64,000 bases of DNA from Liolophura sinensis (lineage: Eukaryota; Mollusca; Polyplacophora; Chitonida; Chitonidae). Every line of letters begins with the position of its first letter. Position 1 is the first letter of the stretch. The DNA is taken from assembly GCF_032854445.1 (NCBI RefSeq), contig NC_088298.1, forward strand, positions 24,763,295 to 24,827,294, in the 5' to 3' direction. This document shows positions 51,001 through 63,000 of this stretch, piece after piece. The notes under the pieces were generated by a model. The model had not been told where the DNA came from, did no database searches, and saw nothing but the letters and a program-made list of their open reading frames with translations. The position numbers were made by a program, and so were the translations under genes.

Positions 51001-54000
51001 AAGTTGGAGAAGGCAGATTATGACATCTATTTCCTCACAAGCTATGTGTAAGACATATCAATTTGAACCTCATCGGTCTATACAACAGAGTACCAGAGTA
51101 TGAAGTTGGAGAAGGGAGATTATGACATGTATTTCCTCACAAGCCATGTGTAAGACATATCAATTTGAACCTCATCGGTCTATACAACAGAGTACCAGAG
51201 TATGAAGTTGGAGAAGGGAGATTATGACATCTATTTCCTCACAAGCTATGTGTAAGACATATCAATTTGAACCTCATCGGTCTATACAACAGAGTACCAG
51301 AGTGTGAAGTTGGAGAAGGGAGATTATGACATCTATTTCCTCACAAGCTATGTGTAAGACATATCAATTTGAACCTCATCGATCTATACAACAGAGTACC
51401 AGAGTATGAAGTTGGGGAAGTGAGATTATGACATCTATTTCCTCACAAGCTATGTGTAAGACATATCAATTTGAACCTCATTGGTCTATACAACAGAGTA
51501 CCAGAGTATGAGGTTGGAGAAGGGAGATTATGACATCTATTTCCTCACGAGCTATGTGTTAGACATATCAATCTGAACCTCATCGGTCTATACAACAGAG
51601 TACCAGAGTATGAAGTTGGAGAAGTGAGATTGTGACATCTATTTCCTCACACGCTATGTGTAAGACATATCAATTTGAACCTCATCAGTCTATACAACAG
51701 AGAACCAGAGTATGAGGTTGGAGAAGTGAGATTGTGACATCTATTTCCTCACAAGCTATGTGTAAGACATACCAATTTGAACCTCATCGGTCTATACAAA
51801 AGAGTACCAGAGTATGAAGCTGGAGAAGGGAGATTATGACATCTATTTCCTCACAAGCTATGTGTTAGACATATCAATTTGAACCTGATCAGTCTATACA
51901 ACAGAGTACCAGAGTATAAGGTTGGAGAAGGGAGATTATGACATCTATTTCCTCACGAGCTATGTGTTAGACATATCAATCTGAACCTGATCAGTCTATA
52001 CAACAGAGTACCAGAGTATGAAGTTGGAGAAGTGAGATTATGACATCTATTTCCTCACAAGCAATGTGAACCTCATCAGTCTATACAACAGAGAACCAGA
52101 GTATGAAGTTGGAGAAGGGAGATTATGACATCTATTTCCTCACAAGCTATGTGTAAGACATATCAATTTGAACCTCATCAGTCTATACAACAGAGAACCA
52201 GAGTATGAGGTTGGAGAAGTGAGATTATGACATCTATTTCCTCACAAGCTATGTGTAAGACATATCAATTTAAACCTCATCGATCTATACAACAGAGTAC
52301 CAGAGTATGAAGTTGGAGAAGGGAGATTATGACATCTATTTCCTCACAAGCTATGTGTAAGACATATCAATTTAAACCTCATCGGTCTATACAACAGAGT
52401 ACCAGAGTATGAAGTTGGAGAAGGGAGATTATGACATCTATTTCCTCACAAGCTATGTGTAAGACATATCAATTTGAACCTCATCAGTCTATACAACAGA
52501 GAACCAGAGTATGAGGTTGGAGAAGGGAGATTATGACATCTATTTCCTCACAAGCTATGTGTTAGACATATCAATCTGAACCTCATGGGTCTATACAACA
52601 GAGTACCAGAGTATAAGGTTGGAGAAGGGAGGTTATGACATCTATTTCCTCACAAGCTATGTGTAAGACATATCAATTTGAACCTCATCGGTCTATACAA
52701 CAGAGTACCAGAGTATGAGGTCGGAGAGGGGAGATTATGACATCTATTTCCTCACAAGCTATGTGTTAGACATCATGAAACTGAATCTCATTGGTCTATA
52801 CAACAGAGTACCAGAGTATGAAGTTGGAGAGGGGAGATTATGACATCTATTTCCTCACAAGCTATGTGTTAGACATATCAATTTGAACCTCATCAGTCTA
52901 TACAAAAGAGTACCAGAGTATGAAGTTGGAGAAGGGAGATTATGACATCTATTTCCTCACAAGCTATGTGTTAGACATATCAATCTGAACCTGATCAGTC
53001 TATACAACAGAGTACCAGAGTATGAAGTTGGAGAAGTGAGATTATGACATCTATTTCCTCACAAGCAATGTGAACCTCATCAGTCTATACAACAGAGAAC
53101 CAGAGTATGAAGTTGGAGAAGGGAGATTATGACATCTATTTCCTCACAAGCTATGTGTAAGACATATCAATTTGAACCTCATCAGTCTATACAACAGAGA
53201 ACCAGAGTATGAGGTTGGAGAAGTGAGATTATGACATCTATTTCCTCACAAGCTATGTGTAAGACATATCAATTTAAACCTCATCGATCTATACAACAGA
53301 GTACCAGAGTATGAAGTTGGAGAAGGGAGATTATGACATCTATTTCCTCACAAGCTATGTGTAAGACATATCAATTTAAACCTCATCGGTCTATACAACA
53401 GAGTACCAGAGTATGAAGTTGGAGAAGGGAGATTATGACATCTATTTCCTCACAAGCTATGTGTAAGACATATCAATTTGAACCTCATCAGTCTATACAA
53501 CAGAGAACCAGAGTATGAGGTTGGAGAAGGGAGATTATGACATCTATTTCCTCACAAGCTATGTGTTAGACATATCAATCTGAACCTCATGGGTCTATAC
53601 AACAGAGTACCAGAGTATAAGGTTGGAGAAGGGAGGTTATGACATCTATTTCCTCACAAGCTATGTGTAAGACATATCAATTTGAACCTCATCGGTCTAT
53701 ACAACAGAGTACCAGAGTATGAGGTCGGAGAGGGGAGATTATGACATCTATTTCCTCACAAGCTATGTGTTAGACATCATGAAACTGAATCTCATTGGTC
53801 TATACAACAGAGTACCAGAGTATGAAGTTGGAGAGGGGAGATTATGACATCTATTTCCTCACAAGCTATGTGTTAGACATATCAATTTGAACCTCATCAG
53901 TCTATACAAAAGAGTACCAGAGTATGAAGTTGGAGAAGGGAGATTATGACATCTATTTCCTCACAAGCTATGTGTTAGACATATCAATTTGAACCTCATC

Positions 54001-57000
54001 GGTCTATACAAAAGAGTACCAGAGTATGAAGCTGGAGAAGGGAGATTATGACATCTATTTCCTCACAAGCTATGTGTTAGACATATCAATTTGAACCTCA
54101 TCAGTCTATACAACAGAGTACCAGAGTATAAGGTTGGAGAAGGGAGATTATGACATCTATTTCCTCACAAGCTATGTGTTAGACATATCAATCTGAACCT
54201 GATCAGTCTATACAACAGAGTACCAGAGTATGAAGTTGGAGAAGTGAGATTATGACATCTATTTCCTCACAAGCTATGTGAACCTCATCAGTCTATACAA
54301 CAGAGAACCAGAGTATGAAGTTGGAGAAGGGAGATTATGACATCTATTTCCTCACAAGCTATGTGTAAGACATATCAATTTGAACCTCATGGGTCTATAC
54401 AACAGAGAACCAGAGTATGAGGTTGGAGAAGGGAGATTATGACATCTATTTCCTCACAAGCTATGTGTAAGACATATCAATTTAAACCTCATCGATCTAT
54501 ACAACAGAGTACCAGAGTATGAAGTTGGAGAAGGGAGATTATGACATCTATTTCCTGACAAGCTATGTGTAAGACATATCAATTTAAACCTCATCGGTCT
54601 ATACAACAGAGTACCAGAGTATGAAGTTGGAGAAGGGAGATTATGACATCTATTTCCTCACAAGCTATGTGTTAGACATCATGAAACTGAATCTCATCGG
54701 TCTATACAACAGAGTACCAGAGTATGAGGTTGGAGAAGGGAGATTATGACATCTATTTCCTCACAAGCTATGTGAACCTCATCAGTCTATACAACAGAGT
54801 ACCAGAGTATGAAGTTGGAGAAGGGAGATTATGACATCTAATTCCTCACAAGCTATGTGTTAGACATATCAATTTGAACCTCATCAGTCTATACAAAAGA
54901 GTACCAGAGTATGAAGTTGGAGAAGGGAGATTATGACATCTATTTCCTCACAAGCTATGTGTTAGACATATCAATTTGAACCTCATCAGTCTATACAAAA
55001 GAGTACCAGAGTATGAAGCTGGAGAAGGGAGATTATGACATCTATTTCCTGACAAGCTATGTGTTAGACATATCAATTTGAACCTCATCAGTCTATACAA
55101 CAGAGTACCAGAGTATAAGGTTGGAGAAGGGAGATTATGACATCTATTTCCTCACAAGCTATGTGTTAGACATATCAATCTGAACCTGATCAGTCTATAC
55201 AACAGAGTACCAGAGTATGAAGTTGGAGAAGTGAGATTATGACATCAATTTCCTCACAAGTTATGTGAACCTCATCAGTCTATACAACAGAGAACCAGAG
55301 TATGAAGTTGGAGAAGGGAGATTATGACATCTATTTTCTCACAAGCTATGTGTAAGACATATCAATTTGAACCTCATCAGTCTATACAACAGAGAACCAG
55401 AGTATGAGGTTGGAGAAGGGAGATTATGACATCTATTTCCTCACAAGCTACGTGTAAGACATCATGAAACTGAACCTCATCGGTCTATACAACAGAGTAC
55501 CAGAGTATGAGGTTGGAGAAGTGAGATTATGACATCTATTTCGTCACAAGCTACGTGTAAGACATATCAATTTGAACCTCATCAGTCTATACAACAGAGT
55601 ACCAGAGTATGAGGTCGGAGAGGGGAGATTATGACATCTATTTCCTCACAAGCTATGTGTAAGACATATCAATTTGAACCTCATGGGTCTATACAACAGA
55701 GAACCAGAGTATGAAGTTGGAGAAGTGAGATTATGACATCTATTTCCTCACAAGCTATGTGTAAGACATATCAATTTTAACCTCATCAGTCTATACAACA
55801 GAGTACCAGAGTATAAGGTTGGAGAAGGGAGATCATTACACAGAAATCCTCTCAACCAAAATTGCTTAAAAGACATACTCAGAAAAAAGTTGCACTGAAC
55901 ATTATTGTTCTCGGCCAAATTGCACTTTTTCACATATAATTTGAGTTTCAAACCTTCCTCTACCACACACAAAACATACCTAACCATTTTTCTTTCTCTC
56001 TATATAAGTACCTTTCAGCACGTCATCCATAACCCCGTATCCCTGGCAACGGTCAGCGAACCACTCGCCGATGTAGATACTGGCCGCTTGAGAGGTATGG
56101 CGACCCCGCTTGAAGACGCCATGCCCAAACCTCATCCCATCCTTCATGTAGCCCTCATAGGTATCACCATTTGCATACCTGTAACCATGGCAACAATACA
56201 ACACCATAATCATTAAAGGGTAAAACAATACTGGTTAATGTTTGTATCCATTGAAAAACTAATATTTAAAGTATCTTAAACTGGCATCAAATATTTTTTG
56301 AGGATTTTTTTCAACCTGATAAATGTTAAGTGATACTCGGCCTTAACTAAGAGCAAGCCATTGAAAATCAGTGTGATAGGTGACATTATGTGTTTGAGCA
56401 AGGTTTATAGATGAAGGTTTGGATATTTTTTAGAATCAGATGACTTGATAATACAGTGTATATCAATGATTACAAGAATAACAAAGATAATACTGCAATG
56501 ACCAGAAAGCTTTTCCCACCTAACTCGGCCCAGGCCATGCATTTTTCCATCTTTCCAGTTTCCTTCATATAATTCCTCGCCCTCTGGCTTTGGATGAATC
56601 AGTGTTCCATGACTGAACAAAAAAACAAACAAAATTTTCCCTGAGCCCAATATCTTCTGCAAAATATGAGGCATATTCACTTCTGAATATTGAGAAACAG
56701 TTTTCTGGAAATCCTGCGTATGATTTATTGAAAGAACAAAAAATTTCTGTAATGAAAGCCAACAAAAGTGAAATGTACAGAGGATGTGGATTTCGCCTCC
56801 ACCTTTTTAGTGCAGCTGATAAAGCTGTCAGCATAAACAGAAGTGAATAAGATAGAGCAAATAGAACAACAACTGCAGCAAACATTTGAGGTTCAATTGA
56901 ACATCAAACAACAGGATGCTGTCCCTGATTGAGAACCATACATCCTTGTGAAAACCAATTTTTGTTGTTCTGGCACGCTCGTTAATCCAAAAACTCAAGT

Positions 57001-60000
57001 CTTTGTCTTAACAGTCTAGCCTCCATCATGTTAATACCACAAAATGTTAACCTCATCTTTGCAACATTTGTTTCACAGCGTTATGACCTTAGGAAGTAAG
57101 ACAAGAAAAAATTGTAAAATAAGTCCAGTGAAGTTTTACCCGTGTTGATAACCGAGCTTGAATTTCCCAGAGTATCTCCTGCCATCAGGATATGTCAATT
57201 CACCCCTGTGAAATCAAGATAGTAAGTCAGTGGCTGAAAACACACACCAATTCATACAACACAACAAAAATAATAAATTTGTAATGTTCATTACCGGAAA
57301 ATCAAACTGCCACCATATCTTTCACTGCCACCATAAATAAACGTGAGGAAAAAAGCAAATAATTTTCAACTGCCAATCCTTAACTTTGTAACTTCACAAG
57401 AAACAGTGAATTGTATGCATACATGTAACTCTATATATCACTTCCCACAAGAAGACTGGTTTCTTCACTTACTCGCATGTTTCATTTCACTATAAATCTG
57501 ACTGGTTACACGCATGTTAAAAACATGGCAGAGAGTTGACAAAAAACTATGAATCTTCTACAGGTGCCTTTAACAAACCTCAAGGCATAATGGGGTCTTT
57601 TCAGGTGAAATCTGATGAATCCAGTGAAACTTCAGTTTTGATAGTGATGTCAGATAAGTACATACTGTCCATTAATGAGCCCGTTCATCCAGTAACCCTT
57701 GTACACAGCATCCTTATAACTCAGTTTTGTGAGAGTGATGTCAGATAAGTACTAACTGTCCATTAATGAGCCAGTTCATCCAGTAACCCTTGACACGGCG
57801 TCTTTATAACTCAGTTTTGATAGTGATGTCAGATAAGTACATACTGTCCATTAATGAGCCCGTTCATCCAGTAACCCTTGTACACGGTGTCCTTATAACT
57901 CAGTTTTGTGAGAGTGATGTCAGATAAGTACTAACTGTCCATTAATGAGCCAGTTCATCCAGTAACCCTTGTACACGGCGTCTTTATAACTCAGTTTTGT
58001 GAGAGTGATGTCAGATAAGTACTTACTGTCCATTAATGAGCCCTTTCATCCAGTAACCTTTGTACACGGTGTCTTTATAACTCAGTTTTGTGAGAGTGAT
58101 GTCAGACAAGTACATACTGTCCATTAATGACCCCGTTCATCCAGTAACCCTTGTACACGGCGTCCTTATCACTCAGTTTTGTGAGAGTGATGTCAGAAAA
58201 GTACTTACTGTCCATTAATGAGCCCGTTCATCCAGTAACCCTTGTACACAGCATCCTTATCACTCAGTTTTGTGAGAGTGATGTCAGATAAGTACTTACT
58301 GTCCATTAATGAGCCCTTTCATCCAGTAACCCTTGTACACGGTGTCCTTATAACTCAGTTTTGTGAGAGTGATGTCAGATAAGTACTTACTGTCCATTAA
58401 TGAGCCCTTTCATCCAGTAACCCTTGTACACGGTGTCCTTATAACTCAGTTTTGTGAGAGTGATATCAGATAAGTACTAACTGTCCATTAATGAGTCCCT
58501 TCATCCAGTAACCCTTGTACACGACGTCTTTATAACTCAGTTTTGTAAGAGTGATGTCAGATAAGTACTTACTGTCCATTAATGAGCCCCTTCATCCAGT
58601 AACCCTTGTACACGGCGTCTTTATAACTCAGTTTTGTGAGAGTGATGTCAGACAAGTACTTACTGTCCATTAATGAGCCCTTTCATCCAGTAACCTTTGT
58701 ACATGGCGTCTTTATAACTCAGTTTTGTGATAGTGATGTCAGAAAAGTACTTACTGTCCATTAATGAGCCCGTTCATCCAGTAACCCTTGTACACGGTGT
58801 CCTTATAACTCAGTTTTGTGAGAGTGATGTCAGATAAGTAGTAACTGTCCATTAATGAGCCAGTTCATCCAGTAACCCTTGTACACGGCGTCTTTATAAC
58901 TCAGTTTTGTGAGAGTGATGTCAGATAAGTACTTACTGTCCATTAATGAGCCCTTTCATCCAGTAACCTTTGTACACGGCGTCTTTATAACTCAGTTTTG
59001 TGAGAGTGATGTCAGACAAGTACATACTGTCCATTAATGAGCCAGTTCATCCAGTAACCCTTGTACACGGCGTCCTTATCACTCAGTTATGTGAGAGTGA
59101 TGTCAGAAAAGTACTTACTGTCCATTAATGAGCCCGTTCATCCAGTAACCCTTGTACACAGTGTCCTTATAACTCAGTTTTGTGAGAGTGATGTCAGATA
59201 AGTACTTACTGTCCATTAATGAGCCCGTTCATCCAGTAACCCTTGTACACAGTGTCCTTATAACTCAGTTTTGTGAGAGTGATATCAGATAAGTACTAAC
59301 TGTCCATTAACGAGCCCCTTCATCCAGTAACCCTTGTACACGGTGTCCTTATAACTCAGTTTTGTGAAGGTGTAGTTGGCGTGACGTACTAGTGGCGGAG
59401 TCAAGCGATCAGAACTTGTCACCTTTTTGCCAGTTTTCTGATTAGCCAGGACTTTGTTGATGGCCTGATTTAATGCCATCAGCCATTCAGCCTGAAGAAA
59501 TCAAGACATGTATATTCATAAATCTTTAAAAGATTACTGATTTATATATCTGATTGGTGTTTTACCCTGCACTCATGTATGCTTCACATACATGTGTGAT
59601 GGCCGCCAGCATTATGGAGGGAAGAAACAGAGCAGTGCCAGGGAAAATCCATGACCATATGCAGATTGCTGCAGACCTTCCCCCGTATAACTGGAGAGGA
59701 AGCCAGCTTGAGCTGAACTTGAACTCACAGCGACTGCATTGGTGAGAGGTTCCTGGGGAACCACCAGGTCATGGAGGCACCCTCTTAAAAAGACATCTAT
59801 GGTGCAACATTTAGTGGAAATTTTGTACACAGCTTCATTCACTAACTGTCTCATTGCTGTAACAAAAGAAACACTCACTTTATTTTCAGGATTTGGAGCA
59901 CACAAGGTCAAGGTCTCTTCTGGAGCAGTTACCACAATCACGTTTCTACAATACAAAGCCCGTACTTCAACAACAATTAATAACAAGACAATGAAGTTCA

Positions 60001-63000
60001 CAATGAATAATTTTATTTGTACACACTTCTCAGACTTGCTTAGCTCACAATTAAGAAAATCACTGTTCATTTTGTAAATTTACTAGCAAAAATTTTAGCA
60101 TTCTAAAATATTACCTCAACTGTTCTGTTTCCGAGGGTGTTTCCACCCAGAGAAGTGACAATGAGAAACTTTGAAAAGAGCTCCCCTACAAAAACAAGAA
60201 ATAGAAGTGTGAGAAAAAACAACAACTACATATTTCCAACCTGGGAGGCCCACAGTACAAATCCAGTAACTGGCAATTTTACACCTGGGATCCTAAATGC
60301 TGGGGACGGGAGTGGGTATAACAAGGTTGGGGGTGATTAGGGGGAAATAAATGCTGTGTACGTATAATTTTTGCTATAAATCAGACAAGAAATACCTAAA
60401 TACTCACAAAGATTCCTAACAATACAAAAAGTATTCACATACTCTTCCCTGTAAGTCTGTCTGCACAATCAGACAAGAAACACACTGAATACTCACAAAG
60501 ATTCCTGACAATACATACAGTATGCACATACTATTCACTGTAAGTCTGTCTGCACAATCAGACAAGAAACACACTGAATACTCGCAAAGATTCCTGACAA
60601 TACATACAGTATTTACATACTCTTCATTGTAAGTCTGTCTGCACAATCAGACAAGAAACACACTGAATACTCGCAAAGATTCCTGACAATACATACAGTA
60701 TTTACATACTCTTCATTGTAAGTCTGTCTGCACAATCAGACAAGAAACACATTGAATACTCGCAAAAGATTCCTAACAATACATACAGTATACACATACT
60801 CTTCCCTGTAAGTCTGTCTGCACAATCAGACAAGAAACACACTGAATACTCGCAAAGATTCCTGACAATACATACAGTATGCACATACTCTTCACTGTAA
60901 GTCTGTCTGCTCAATCAGACAAGAAACACATAGAATACTCCCAAAGATTCCTGACAATACATACAGTAAGTCTGTCTGCACAATCAGAGAGGAAACAAAT
61001 AACAAAATTTCACTTAGACTTGGTAATAAAGCCATCAAAGAGCTTGTCTGTATGAGACACATGAATGCAAAACTTCACCTCATTGCATAAAGACCTGAAA
61101 TCATAAATCTAGTAATTAACTGTATTTTATATGCTCACAGTGCATCAGCGATGGAACATCCCCTTGTGGCATTGTGCTTTATATGCTCACAGAGCACCAG
61201 CAATGGAACATCCCCTTGTGTCAGTGTGCTTTATATGCTCACAGAGCATCAACGATGGAACATCCCCTTGTGCCATTGTGCTTTATATGCTCACAGAGCA
61301 TCAGCAATGGAACATCCCCTTGTCAGTGTGCTTTATATGCTCACAGAGCATCAGCAATGGAACATCCCCTTGTGTCAGTGTGCTTTATATGCTCACAGAG
61401 CATCAGCGATGGAACATCCCCTTGTGCCATTGTGCTTTATATGCTCACAGAGCATCAGCAATGGAACATTCCCTTGTGCCATTGTGCTTTATATGCTCAC
61501 AGAGCATCAGCAATGGAACATCCCCTTGTGTCAGTGTGCTTTATATGCTCACAGAGCATCAGCAATGGAACATTCCCTTGTGCCATTGTGCTTTATATGC
61601 TCACAGAGCATCAGCAATGGAACATCCCCTTGTGTCAGTGTGCTTTATATGCTCACAGAGCATCAGCAATGGAACATCTCCCTTGTGTCACTGTGCTTTA
61701 TATGCTCACAGAGCATCAGCAATGGAACATCCCCTTGTCAGTGTGCTTTATATGCTCACAGAGCATCAGCAATGGAACATCCCCTTGTGTCAGTGTGCTT
61801 TATATGCTCACAGAGCATCAGCGATGGAACATCCCCTTGTGCCATTGTGCTTTATATGCTCACAGAGCATCAGCAATGGAACATCCCCTTGTCAGTGTGC
61901 TTTATATGCTCACAGAGCATCAGCAATAGAACATCCCCTTGTGTCAGTGTGCTTTATATGCTCACAGAGCATCAGTGATGGAACATCCCCTTGTGCCATT
62001 GTGCTTTATATGCTCACAGAGCATCAGCAATGGAACATTCCCTTGTGCCATTGTGCTTTATATGCTCACAGAGCATCAGCAATGGAACATCCCCTTGTGT
62101 CAGTGTGCTTTATATGCTCACAGAGCATCAGCAATGGAACATTCCCTTGTGCCATTGTGCTTTATATGCTCACAGAGCATCAGCAATGGAACATCCCCTT
62201 GTGTCAGTGTGCTTTATATGCTCACAGAGCATCAGCAATGGAACATCTCCCTTGTGTCACTGTGCTTTATATGCTCACAGAGCATCAGCAATGGAACATC
62301 CCCTTGTCAGTGTGCTTTATATGCTCACAGAGCATCAGCAATGGAACATCCCCTTGTGTCAGTGTGCTTTATATGCTCACAGAGCATCAGCGATGGAACA
62401 TCCCCTTGTGCCATTGTGCTTTATATGCTCACAGAGCATCAGCAATGGAACATTCCCTTGTGCCATTGTGCTTTATATGCTCACAGAGCATCAGCAATGG
62501 AACATCCCCTTGTGTCAGTGTGCTTTATATGCTCACAGAGCATCAGCAATGGAACATCTCCCTTGTGTCACTGTGCTTTATATGCTCACAGAGCATCAAC
62601 GATGGAACATCCTCCTTGAGCCATTGTGCTTTATATGCTCACAGAGCATCACTGATGGAACATCTCCCTTGTGCCATTGTGCTTTATATGCTCACAGAGC
62701 ATCAAAGATGAAACATCCCCTTGTGTCAGTGTGCTTTATATGCTCACAGAGCATCAGAAATGGAACATCCCCCTTGTGTCATTGTACTTTATATGCTCAC
62801 AGAGCATCACTGATGGAACATCCCCTTGTGTCATTGTGTTTCATATGCTCACAGAGCATCAGCGATGGAACATCCTCCTTGAGCCTCTGTTCTTTATATG
62901 CTCACAGAGCATCAGCGATGGAACATTCCCTTGTGCCATTGTGCTTTATATGCTCACAGAGCATCAGCAATGGAACATCTCCCTTGTGTCACTGTGCTTT

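Noticed and set aside
46942-55835. Possible coding origin of the 102-bp unit (open stretch [19 protein letters not shown] in the CATCATGAA variants)
   Set aside because: Every unit ends in an in-frame TGA and most have TAA after GTG; no family recognised, so no gene is called.
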